DNA from: Dysgonomonas sp. ZJ279
GTDB taxonomy: Bacteria > Bacteroidota > Bacteroidia > Bacteroidales > Dysgonomonadaceae
DNA: 64,000 nt
Direction of reading: 5' to 3'
Assembly: GCF_011039205.1 (NCBI RefSeq)
Contig: NZ_JAAKEL010000004.1
Location: forward strand, 124,001 to 188,000
A program made the translations under genes and the position numbers. Of the stretch, positions 20,589 to 28,895 are shown piece by piece. Position 1 is the first letter of the stretch, and each line of letters opens with the position of its first letter. Below the pieces are notes generated by a model, which saw only the letters and a list, made by a program, of their open reading frames with translations, was not told where the DNA came from and did no database searches.

Positions 20589-20911
20589 AACATATCTTTT
20601 TTACAAATATAGTATTTTGTTTGTCGAGTCACTATATTTGAAATGGAAAAAGAAATCCGATCTAATGAGATTATATTTCTCATAATGGTGGGGTTTAGGG
20701 TAATTTATTTCAATACATTAAACACAATTTAACACATATTATCATTGAAGGCAGATGCTTTTTAAAGCAACTATACTCATCCTTTTCATTAAAATGCTTT
20801 TAATACCTAAATCAGCAATAATAATCCATTTTTTAAACAGTTTTTATCCATTTCAGTTAGATTTAATATCCCCTAAATTCGTCATGTTAACCTAATCTAA
20901 AACTGACTATT
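20589..20911. promoter_or_regulatory. Divergent intergenic region upstream of the first SusC gene
   Basis: 323 bp with no gene. Minus strand: an exact -7 element TATATTTG at 20611-20604 for the AraC gene, about 16 bp from its ATG. Plus strand: another exact TATATTTG at 20633-20640, without a fitting -33 and about 270 bp from susC. Nearer susC are the bipartite operator (20814-20853) and a TAAATTCG -7-like box (20874-20881), which are the better promoter candidates. Confidence 0.5.
20814..20881 (+). promoter_or_regulatory. Predicted AraC operator plus -7-like element of the SusC operon
   Basis: AGCAATAATAATCCATT (20814-20830), 13 bp, then TTATCCATTT (20844-20853). The inner half-sites TAATCCATTT and TTATCCATTT start 22 bp apart, two helical turns, typical of AraC-type direct repeats. 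TAAATTCG (20874-20881, 7 of 8 to TAnnTTTG) follows after 20 bp, so the second half-site occupies the -33 position. An almost identical element occurs at 27446-27485. Confidence 0.65.
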
Positions 20912-23900
20912 ATGAAAACTTTTTTATTTAAAAAGCTCACTGTCTTTATAGTGATGTTTTCCCTATCAGCTACAGTTTTTGCTCAAACTAACTCTCCAAA
21001 TCAGGATGCTGATAAAGTGTCCGGAAATGTGATAGATGTTGAGGGAAACCCGTTGATAGGCGTAAGTGTTGTAGTAAAAAACACTCGAATTGGTACCATA
21101 TCTGATGATAATGGTAAGTATCAAATCAATACAAAAGAAGGAGATGTACTGGTATTCTCTTATATTGGATTTGTCACTAGGGAAATAACCGTTCAGAAAA
21201 ACAAAGTTGTAAATGTTACATTGCAAGATTCCAGCAGAACTTTAGATGAAGTTGTTGTGACGGCCTTAGGTATCAAAAGAGAGAAGAAAGCTTTAGGGTA
21301 TGCTGTGCAGGATATCAAAGGAGATGTGCTGACAGAGGTGCGGGATCCTAACATGCTTAATTCCTTAGCCGGACAAATAGCCGGAGTTCAGATCACAAAT
21401 GTATCGTCGGGAGGTATTGGTGGATCACCGAGAATATCTATTAGAGGTGAAACTTCACTGACTAATAATAGCCCTCTTTTTGTTGTGGATGGGATACCCA
21501 TTAATAACAATCCTAGCAACTTCAATACTGATGGAATGGATTTTGGTGGTGGAGCCGGTGATATTAATCCGGATGATGTAGAATCAATAAGTGTATTGAA
21601 AGGACCTACAGCTGCAGCTTTGTATGGAAGTCGTGCTGCAAATGGTGCTGTAGTAATTACAACAAAGAGTGGAAAGAAAAGTAAGGGTATGGGTATTACT
21701 TACAATACAAATTTGATTATCCAACCATGGTTGTTGAGAACACCTGATTATCAGTACAAATACGGAGGAGGAGAAAACTTTGAGTATGAATATGTAGATG
21801 GGAAAGGAGGAGGGAAAAATGATGGCGCAGGTTATTCGTGGGGGCCCAAGTTAAATCAGCCGGATCCAACTACAGCCAGTGGTTTTGTAGAGATACCACA
21901 ATATGCAAGTCCTATTGATCCGGTTACCGGAAAACGTATTGCTACGCCTTGGGTCGCTCATCCGAATTTCCTCGAAGATTTTTTTGATACGGGAACTGTA
22001 TTTACCAACAATGTATCTATAAGCAATGGTAATGAACATGGAGACTATAGACTCTCTTATACGAATATGAATCAGAAAGGAATTATCCCAAACACAGACC
22101 TGAAGCGTAATACTGTTTCTCTTAATGCAGGCTATAAGCTAACTAAATTTTTACGTGTAAATGCCAATGTAAACTATGTGCAGAATAAAAGCGATAATAT
22201 GCCACAGATTAATTATTGGGATAAACCCATAATGTATAGCTTCACGTGGTGGGGAATGAATGAAGATGTGAAAGCTTTAAAAAATTATTGGGCTCCCAAT
22301 AGGGAAGGATTGGAACAATCTAACTTTAATAATTCATGGATGGACAATCCTTATTTCACATTATATGAAAATACCCAATCTCAATTGAAAAATCACCTTT
22401 ACGGCAACCTGTCTTTCAATCTTGATATTATAGATGGGCTTTCGCTTATGGGACGAACAGGTACAGACTGGTACGATGACAATATTCGCATCAAACGTGC
22501 TTATAGTTCTAGAAACTATCCAAATGGGATGTATACGGTGAATAACTTTATTTTTGAGGAACGCAACTCTGATTTTTTGCTTTCTTGGGATAAACCTCTC
22601 CGATCCGATTTCCAATATAAAGTATCCTTAGGTGGTAATAGAATGCACCGTTCTATACGAAAAACCAGTTCAAGAGCTTCAGAGTTAGAAATACCCGGGG
22701 TTTATAACCTCGAAAATGCAAGATCGGCTCCTGTTGTCAGGGAAGAAAACACGGAGAAAGCAGTTAACAGTATCTATGGAATGGGGCAACTCATGTACAA
22801 AAATATGTTGTATCTTGATATTACAGCCCGTAACGACTGGTCTAGTACTTTGCCTGTTGATAATAACTCTTATTTTTATCCTTCAGTATCGATGAGTGCT
22901 TTGATCTCTGAAATGGTTAAATTACCAAAATCCATTTCTTTTTTCAAAGTGCGTGGATCATGGGCTCAGGTCGGTAACGATACAGATCCGTATCAGCTAA
23001 TTCCTGTATACCAGTTTGCTGATAAATGGGGAAGTACGAGTGCTGCCCGTGAAGATGGCGCATTATATAATAGTGAACTGAAACCTGAAAAAATTAACAG
23101 TGCTGAGGTTGGCTTAGATATTCGCTTTTTAGGCGATAGGTTGGGGGTGGATTTTTCATATTATAATACCGTTGCAACCAATCAGATATTATCAATGGCT
23201 GTTGCACCGACATCGGGTTACACTTCAAGAATGACAAATGCGGGCAAAATAGAAAGCCGTGGATTTGAAGTGGTATTAAATGCAGTACCTCTAAAATTGA
23301 AAGATTTTGAATGGGGGGTAATACTAAATTGGTCTACTAATCGTGCTTATGTTCGTGAGTTGGCAGAAGGAATAACTAACTATAATATGTCAGGCTACGC
23401 TCAGGCACGTGTAGGCGGACGTATGGGGGACTTGTATGGTTGGGGATTCAAACATACTCCGGACGGACAAATTATTCACAGAAGCGGTCTACCTGTGTGG
23501 GAAGACGAAGTGAAATGTTATGGCAACTATAATCCGGATTGGATGGCCGGCTTGAAAAATACATTTATATACAAAAACTTTAAATTATCGGCATTGCTTG
23601 ATTATAGAAAAGGCGGCCGTATATACTCGGGTACCTTAGCAAAAGGTATGGAAGGTGGAGTATTGGCAGAGTCAGCCATAGGAAACCAACGAGAAGAAGG
23701 TCTGATCGGTGAGGGTGTAATGGAAATTACCGATGGAGACGGAAATGTTACAGGATATGAAAAGAATGATGTAAATGTCAGCTTACGTGATTGGATCGGA
23801 CGCTACCATAGTCGTGATTCTTTCGAAACAAACAGCTATGATGCTTCTTATCTGAAACTACGTGAGATAGCTTTTCTTTATACTTTTCCACAGATAAAAA

Positions 23901-24070
23901 TATCTGAAAATTATTCATTACGTAATGTTTCGGTAGGAGTAACAGGACGAAACTTATGGATGTGGTCGAAGGCTAAACATATAGATCCCGAGTCGGGAGG
24001 TTATGGAAACGAAGATGCTCAAATACCTACACCTAAAAGTATTGGGTTTAACTTAAGCGTTTCTTTCTGA
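20912..24070 (+). CDS. SusC/RagA-family TonB-dependent outer-membrane transporter
   Basis: 1052 residues. The Sec signal peptide ends at VFA-QT. A carboxypeptidase-like beta-sandwich follows (VSGNVIDVEGNPLIGVSVVV), then the TonB-box region LDEVVVTALG, a plug domain (IRGETSLTNNSPLFVVDGIP; AALYGSRAANGAVVITTK) and a large C-terminal beta-barrel ending in NLSVSF. SusC proteins import oligosaccharides or other large nutrients across the outer membrane with TonB energy, capped by a SusD lipoprotein. The partner gene starts 31 bp downstream. Control is probably by the AraC regulator at 26506-27414 through the shared operator. Confidence 0.97.
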   Translation: MKTFLFKKLTVFIVMFSLSATVFAQTNSPNQDADKVSGNVIDVEGNPLIGVSVVVKNTRIGTISDDNGKYQINTKEGDVLVFSYIGFVTREITVQKNKVVNVTLQDSSRTLDEVVVTALGIKREKKALGYAVQDIKGDVLTEVRDPNMLNSLAGQIAGVQITNVSSGGIGGSPRISIRGETSLTNNSPLFVVDGIPINNNPSNFNTDGMDFGGGAGDINPDDVESISVLKGPTAAALYGSRAANGAVVITTKSGKKSKGMGITYNTNLIIQPWLLRTPDYQYKYGGGENFEYEYVDGKGGGKNDGAGYSWGPKLNQPDPTTASGFVEIPQYASPIDPVTGKRIATPWVAHPNFLEDFFDTGTVFTNNVSISNGNEHGDYRLSYTNMNQKGIIPNTDLKRNTVSLNAGYKLTKFLRVNANVNYVQNKSDNMPQINYWDKPIMYSFTWWGMNEDVKALKNYWAPNREGLEQSNFNNSWMDNPYFTLYENTQSQLKNHLYGNLSFNLDIIDGLSLMGRTGTDWYDDNIRIKRAYSSRNYPNGMYTVNNFIFEERNSDFLLSWDKPLRSDFQYKVSLGGNRMHRSIRKTSSRASELEIPGVYNLENARSAPVVREENTEKAVNSIYGMGQLMYKNMLYLDITARNDWSSTLPVDNNSYFYPSVSMSALISEMVKLPKSISFFKVRGSWAQVGNDTDPYQLIPVYQFADKWGSTSAAREDGALYNSELKPEKINSAEVGLDIRFLGDRLGVDFSYYNTVATNQILSMAVAPTSGYTSRMTNAGKIESRGFEVVLNAVPLKLKDFEWGVILNWSTNRAYVRELAEGITNYNMSGYAQARVGGRMGDLYGWGFKHTPDGQIIHRSGLPVWEDEVKCYGNYNPDWMAGLKNTFIYKNFKLSALLDYRKGGRIYSGTLAKGMEGGVLAESAIGNQREEGLIGEGVMEITDGDGNVTGYEKNDVNVSLRDWIGRYHSRDSFETNSYDASYLKLREIAFLYTFPQIKISENYSLRNVSVGVTGRNLWMWSKAKHIDPESGGYGNEDAQIPTPKSIGFNLSVSF

Positions 24071-24100
24071 TAAATATTCATTATTCAAAAATAAAACGTT

Positions 24101-25525
24101 ATGAAAAAATATATATTTATATTCGCTTTGATATTGTTATCGTCCTCTTCTTGTACCAAAGACTTTGAGGATACGAATACCAATAAAAACAAACCTGAAA
24201 CAATTGTGCCTAATCTACTCTTACCCTATCTTACTTATTCAGTAGTAGATGCCGGAGTAGGAGGTAGTGTAGTTACCCAACATCTGGCAGCTCGTGACTG
24301 GGTTGTTTCTCTCGGACGATACGACTGGTATAGTACTCCTTACTGGGATTATTCGATATTGCGCAATGCCAACAATCTTATATTGGAGGCCGAAAATGTA
24401 GGTAATGATAATTTTAAAGGTATAGGGCTTATTTTTAAATGTTATTTGTTTGCCAGAACTACCGATTGCGTAGGCGACATTCCTTTTAGTGATGCCCTCA
24501 AAGGTAAAGAAGGGGTGTATATGGCAACTTACGACAAACAAGAAGATGTTTATGTTGGTCTATTGGCATTTTTGGAGCAAGCAAATGATTTATTGGATGT
24601 TGATGGAGTGCCTATTTCGGGAGATATTCTTTATAACGGAGATATATTGAAATGGAAAAAATTTGCAAATTCTCTTCATTTACGTTTATTAATGAGAGTT
24701 TCCGATAAAATGCCCGATGCAAAAACTAAAATAAAAACAATTGTCGATAATCCTGCTAAATATCCCATTTTTGAAAGTAACGATGATATGGCAGCTCTCA
24801 CTTACCTGCCAGATTCACCTAATCGTTTCCCAAGTTATAATGCACCTGGATTCGACGCCGGAGAAGTTGTTTTAGGCAAAGCTCTCGCTGATACTCTTTT
24901 GACTTACAAAGATCCTCGTATTAATGCAATGGCTCAGCCAACATTGTCATCTGTAAATAGCGGTACTCCCGAATTTGTGGGTGTGCCATGTGCAATGAGT
25001 AAAGAAGATGCTGTGTCATATAATGGAGGACGTGAAAATCAATCGCTCATAAACAAGCGATATAGCCACGATCCTGTTGGTGAAAAAGGTATTTACATGT
25101 CTTATGCAGAGCTACAGTTTATACTAGCAGAGGCAGCACAGAAAAACTGGATAAGCGGTAGTGCTAAAGCCTATTATGAAAATGGAATACGGGGATCATT
25201 CGAATATTACGGACTATCAGCTAAAGTAGACGAATATCTGATAGGAGAAAATGTTGTTTTCAAACCAAGTAAAGGTTTATTGCAGATTGCTGTTCAAAAA
25301 TGGATATCATTCTATTTCAATACAGGTTATGAGGTCTTTTTCGATATTCGTCGTACCGGTATGCCTTATCTTTACCCCGGGACAGGTAATCTGAATGGAG
25401 GGAAAATACCTGTACGCTGGAAATATCCCGATACAGAACAAAATTATAACGGAAATAACTATAAACAAGCTATAAGCCTGCAAGGAGAAGATAATACAAA
25501 CACGCCTATTTGGCTGACTAAGTAA
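24101..25525 (+). CDS. SusD/RagB-family nutrient-binding outer-membrane lipoprotein
   Basis: 474 residues with a lipoprotein signal (SSSSC, Cys18). The early TNKNKPE stretch and the overall length match the SusD-like nutrient-binding subfamily (PF12771 type). SusD proteins form the lid over the SusC barrel and bind ligand through TPR-like helices. The gene follows susC at 31 bp and is followed by a strong terminator, so susC-susD is a two-gene core transcript. The ligand is unknown. Confidence 0.95.
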   Translation: MKKYIFIFALILLSSSSCTKDFEDTNTNKNKPETIVPNLLLPYLTYSVVDAGVGGSVVTQHLAARDWVVSLGRYDWYSTPYWDYSILRNANNLILEAENVGNDNFKGIGLIFKCYLFARTTDCVGDIPFSDALKGKEGVYMATYDKQEDVYVGLLAFLEQANDLLDVDGVPISGDILYNGDILKWKKFANSLHLRLLMRVSDKMPDAKTKIKTIVDNPAKYPIFESNDDMAALTYLPDSPNRFPSYNAPGFDAGEVVLGKALADTLLTYKDPRINAMAQPTLSSVNSGTPEFVGVPCAMSKEDAVSYNGGRENQSLINKRYSHDPVGEKGIYMSYAELQFILAEAAQKNWISGSAKAYYENGIRGSFEYYGLSAKVDEYLIGENVVFKPSKGLLQIAVQKWISFYFNTGYEVFFDIRRTGMPYLYPGTGNLNGGKIPVRWKYPDTEQNYNGNNYKQAISLQGEDNTNTPIWLTK

Positions 25526-25536
25526 CTAAATGAAAG

Positions 25537-25578
25537 GAGAGGCTATTTTAAATATTCGAAATAGCCTCTCTATTTTTT
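25537..25578 (+). terminator. Strong intrinsic terminator after susD
   Basis: A 12-bp perfect stem (25537-25548 with 25559-25570), a 10-base loop, then TATTTTTT. It lies 12 bp after the susD stop and 21 bp before the EEP gene. Confidence 0.92.
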
Positions 25579-25598
25579 AATCAATTTAAAATAAAATC

Positions 25599-26519
25599 AT
25601 GTATACTATTTTAAAATACCTATTAGGTATATTTATTGCAATCACAATTTGTTCATGTAACAAAAAGCAGGATATCACCACAATTCAGCTAAAAGTGATG
25701 AGTTTTAATATATGGGTTGGAGGAGGAAAATCCATTGGATCTACAGGTGAAGTTTTCGCCAAAAGTGGGGCTGATATAATTGGAGTACAAGAGTCTACTC
25801 GTGATGGCAAAAATATTGCAGTACACCTTGCCGGTAGTCTTGGATGGCACTCATATGCATATTCTGAAAGCCAAACTATTATCAGCAAATATCCGATAAT
25901 TGACACTTCTGCCAACAAGCATGGTGTGAAAATCCAGATTGATAATAATCATTTTGTATGGATGTTTAATGTTCATCTGATGTATTGCCCTTACGAACCA
26001 TATCAGTTAAATAGAATAGAGTATTGCGGCGGTCCTATACTCAATACTCCCGAAGAAGCTATTAGTTCAGCTTTGGCCACCAGAGAGGCCGATGTTAATT
26101 CTAATATAGCTGATATACTAGAAGTTCGTAAAGAAGGTTACCCCATTTTTCTTACCGGCGATTTTAACGAACCTTCTTGTCTAGACTGGACTGCCAGAGC
26201 AGTAGAAGCCAGATTATGTAAGATTCCTGTTCAATGGCCATCGACAAAAGCGTTTATTGATAAAGGCGGAATGACAGATTCGTACAGATTCTTTTATCCC
26301 GATGAAGTTAAGAATCCGGGACATACATGGACTCCATTGCCGGAAAGTCAGGCATATAAAGAAGTTTTAGATCGTATCGACTTTGTTTTCTTTTCGGGAA
26401 ATGGGTTTGAACTTTCAAATACCCAAATAGTAGGGGAGTCTAGCTCAAAAAGTGATATTATGTTTGATAATTATCCTTCGGATCACAGAGCTGTACTTAG
26501 TACTTTCACTCTCCGGTAA
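25599..26519 (+). CDS. Endonuclease/exonuclease/phosphatase-fold lipoprotein
   Basis: 306 residues with a lipobox ending ITICSC (Cys20), so it is membrane-anchored outside the cytoplasm. The EEP fold is shown by VMSFNIWVGG, GVQES, the active-site GDFNEPS and the C-terminal SDHRAV, with Asp, Asn, Glu and His in their usual positions. The superfamily includes DNases, inositol-phosphate phosphatases and sphingomyelinases. Export and a SusC/SusD neighbour favour a phosphodiester or phosphomonoester on a nutrient over DNA. It lies behind a strong terminator, and its end overlaps the convergent AraC gene by 14 bp. Confidence 0.87.
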   Translation: MYTILKYLLGIFIAITICSCNKKQDITTIQLKVMSFNIWVGGGKSIGSTGEVFAKSGADIIGVQESTRDGKNIAVHLAGSLGWHSYAYSESQTIISKYPIIDTSANKHGVKIQIDNNHFVWMFNVHLMYCPYEPYQLNRIEYCGGPILNTPEEAISSALATREADVNSNIADILEVRKEGYPIFLTGDFNEPSCLDWTARAVEARLCKIPVQWPSTKAFIDKGGMTDSYRFFYPDEVKNPGHTWTPLPESQAYKEVLDRIDFVFFSGNGFELSNTQIVGESSSKSDIMFDNYPSDHRAVLSTFTLR

Positions 26520-27414
26520 ACTTATCGGAAAGCTTATTTAATACCCTATATCTTGCGGGAGAAATACCCATTGTCTTTTTGAATAACCGGGAGTAATAAT
26601 ATGGGTCTTCAAAGCCAACCCGCATAGATATTTGGTTAACTTTCATTGTGCTACTTAGTAAATGGTAACAAGATCGCTGAATTTTGAGTTGATTGAAATA
26701 TTCCATTGGCGGTATTCCCATATTTTTATAAAATAGCCTGTAAAAATAAGATGTAGAATACCCGAAATAGTTTGCTATATCGGGTAATTTTAGTTTGTTT
26801 CCGATATTTTCATTCATATAATGCGTTGCAAGATGAATTAATGAAGTTCCATATTTGTCTTCAGATTTTGAACTTCTATGAGTCTTAACATATAATAGCG
26901 AACCTAAAAAATAAGAAAGTCCAAAATTTGCATATTGCAGTGCATTATTATCATGCGATACTGATAATACATTGTATATTTCTTCAAATAGTTTCAAGCG
27001 TTCATCAATCCGTGAATTATTCTCCGGATCAATAGAAATTATTTTTCCGAATTCATTTTTAAATAAATCAGATTTGTATCCTTTGAAATGTATCCAAAAG
27101 ATTGTCCATGGGTCAGAATTATTGGCTCCGTAACGATGTGCAATACATGCAGGTAATATTATGTATTGGTTTTCTTTTACCCCATGAACTTTTCCATTAA
27201 ATTCGAACCAACCGCTTCCTTTTGTGCAGTAAATAAGAATATTTTCAGGACTGCCGGACGGGCGACTAATGTAATGATATTTTGCACTTGGGAAATAACC
27301 CAAAGAATGGAAATATAAATCATTCATCATGGAATTTTTATCCATTTCTTCTACAATGAAAAATGGAAGTATAATACTCCATTGTCCATGAAATCCATGT
27401 TTAATCTGTGTCAT
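26506..27414 (-). CDS. AraC-family transcriptional regulator, predicted controller of the flanking catabolic genes
   Basis: 302 residues. The N-terminal sensory cupin includes KENQYIILPACIAHRY. The C-terminal double helix-turn-helix includes IANYFGYSTSYFYRLF and ISMRVGFEDPYYYSRLFKKT. The gene is divergent from the Gfo/Idh operon (120 bp gap), and its 3' end overlaps the EEP gene by 14 bp. The bipartite element at 27446-27485 starts 31 bp upstream of its ATG and recurs before susC at 20912. I infer that this protein activates both operons and may regulate itself. Confidence 0.92.
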   Translation of the reverse strand: MTQIKHGFHGQWSIILPFFIVEEMDKNSMMNDLYFHSLGYFPSAKYHYISRPSGSPENILIYCTKGSGWFEFNGKVHGVKENQYIILPACIAHRYGANNSDPWTIFWIHFKGYKSDLFKNEFGKIISIDPENNSRIDERLKLFEEIYNVLSVSHDNNALQYANFGLSYFLGSLLYVKTHRSSKSEDKYGTSLIHLATHYMNENIGNKLKLPDIANYFGYSTSYFYRLFYKNMGIPPMEYFNQLKIQRSCYHLLSSTMKVNQISMRVGFEDPYYYSRLFKKTMGISPARYRVLNKLSDKFTGE

Positions 27415-27445
27415 TTAGGTTTAGCATTTTAATTGTAATAAAATT

Positions 27446-27512
27446 AGCAATAATAATCCATTGCTTGGGCAAGATTTATCTATTTTTTCATCATGGCTAT
27501 TACGTAAATTTG
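27446..27512 (+). promoter_or_regulatory. Predicted AraC operator plus -7 element of the Gfo/Idh operon
   Basis: AGCAATAATAATCCATT (27446-27462), 13 bp, then TTATCTATTT (27476-27485), followed after 19 bp by TAAATTTG (27505-27512), an exact TAnnTTTG. The first half is identical to 20814-20830, the second matches in 9 of 10 bases, and the inner spacing is the same. The predicted leader is about 18 nt. Confidence 0.7.
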
Positions 27513-27534
27513 TTTATTAACTAATTAATAAGAT

Positions 27535-28725
27535 ATGAACCGAAAACAGTTTATTCAACGCTTAGGAACAATAGGAGTCGCAGTAATTGCATCACCTATA
27601 ATCGGAACCTCTTCTTTAGAAGCTTCACTATCTTCGCCGGCTTTTGGTGCTACGAATAATAAAAAGACTCGTGTAGGTATCATTGGCTGTGGAAGTGTAT
27701 CGGGTATGTATTTACCTCATTTGTCAAAATGCCCTTATGCCGAAGTAGTAAGTGTCTGTGATATATTACCTGATAGGGCAAAAAATGCTGCACAAAAATA
27801 TGGTGTAAAGAATTGGTATCCCCATATTGATAAGATGCTGGCCGGAGTTCCATTCGATTTATTAGTGAATCTTACCAATATGCAAGAGCACGGAAGGTTG
27901 AACCGTCAGGCATTAATGGCTAAAATAAATGTATGGAGTGAGAAACCTATGGCAAATACTTATGCCGAAGGGCGTGAATTATATAATCTTGCCAACAGTC
28001 AGGGAGTTCGTATATGGGGTGCTCCTGCGGTTGTAAATAGTCCGCAATTCGCATTTATGGCTAAGCAAATAAATGAAGGAAATCTAGGTCGTATTGCGGC
28101 TGCACATGCTCATTACGGACATCAAGGACCCAATTGGTCTGCGTTTTTCTTCGAAGAAGGAGGTGGCAGTTTACCAGATTTAGGTGTCTATAATATCTCT
28201 ACCCTGACAGGACTATTTGGACCTGCAAAATCGATTATAGCAATGACAAATATTGTAGACCCGACTAGAAACACAGGAGATAAAGGTCATATACAAGTGG
28301 TTGCGGAAGACAATGCAATGGTGATAATGGAACATCAAAATAATGTGCTATCCCATATTCAGTGTGGATTCAACTATTTCGATCCCTATGGACATGAGGG
28401 TACAGGTCAGGAACGACCAACTATCTCCGTTACAGGCTCAACAGGAAATATGCATATGATAGGATATGATTGGAAACCATCGGGTGTGGATATGGCTACA
28501 GTCGCAAACGAGAAAACACAGCGATTTGCGACCGATCAGGGTACTTTTCTTTGGGAAGAGGGTGCCTCCATTATCTGTGAATATCTGGCAACAGGCAAAG
28601 AAACCCTTATTAATCCTGAGCATGCTTTGCACGTTCTGGAGATTATTGAAGCAGCACGCCAGTCTCAGGCGCAAGGCAAAAGAATTAATTTACAATCCTC
28701 TTTTAAATGGCCGGTAATAGGGTGA
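27535..28725 (+). CDS. Exported Gfo/Idh/MocA-family oxidoreductase
   Basis: 396 residues. The N-terminus MNRKQFIQRLGTIGVAVIAS is a Tat-like signal (R-K in place of R-R) with a hydrophobic core and cleavage near FGA, so periplasmic action is likely. The Rossmann motif is VGIIGCGSVSGMYL and the sugar-dehydrogenase signature is SEKPMANT. A C-terminal alpha/beta domain follows. Relatives oxidise or reduce sugar hydroxyls with tightly bound NAD(P). It is the first gene of the operon that also encodes a second Gfo/Idh protein, DUF1080, NagB and ROK, and is predicted to be AraC-activated. Confidence 0.9.
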   Translation: MNRKQFIQRLGTIGVAVIASPIIGTSSLEASLSSPAFGATNNKKTRVGIIGCGSVSGMYLPHLSKCPYAEVVSVCDILPDRAKNAAQKYGVKNWYPHIDKMLAGVPFDLLVNLTNMQEHGRLNRQALMAKINVWSEKPMANTYAEGRELYNLANSQGVRIWGAPAVVNSPQFAFMAKQINEGNLGRIAAAHAHYGHQGPNWSAFFFEEGGGSLPDLGVYNISTLTGLFGPAKSIIAMTNIVDPTRNTGDKGHIQVVAEDNAMVIMEHQNNVLSHIQCGFNYFDPYGHEGTGQERPTISVTGSTGNMHMIGYDWKPSGVDMATVANEKTQRFATDQGTFLWEEGASIICEYLATGKETLINPEHALHVLEIIEAARQSQAQGKRINLQSSFKWPVIG

Positions 28726-28895
28726 TCAAATGAGATGAATTTCGATTTTATGATCAAGGATTAAACTATGTATTCGTATTTTATTCCTTCATTTAAGATA
28801 AGCTAAATAATAAACTTTCACAAAATATTGGTTATTCCGGCATTTAAATTAAATTTAATCAATCAATTATATTGTTAACTTGTAAAAAATTATTA

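Noticed and set aside
20633-20640. Exact -7 box TATATTTG as the main susC promoter
   Set aside because: It has no -33 at correct spacing and would leave a leader of about 270 nt. The operator-linked TAAATTCG box at 20874 fits better, though a second start cannot be excluded.
28872-28895. TTG start for the second Gfo/Idh gene
   Set aside because: The ATG at 28896 already precedes an intact Tat signal, and the extra eight residues add nothing recognisable.
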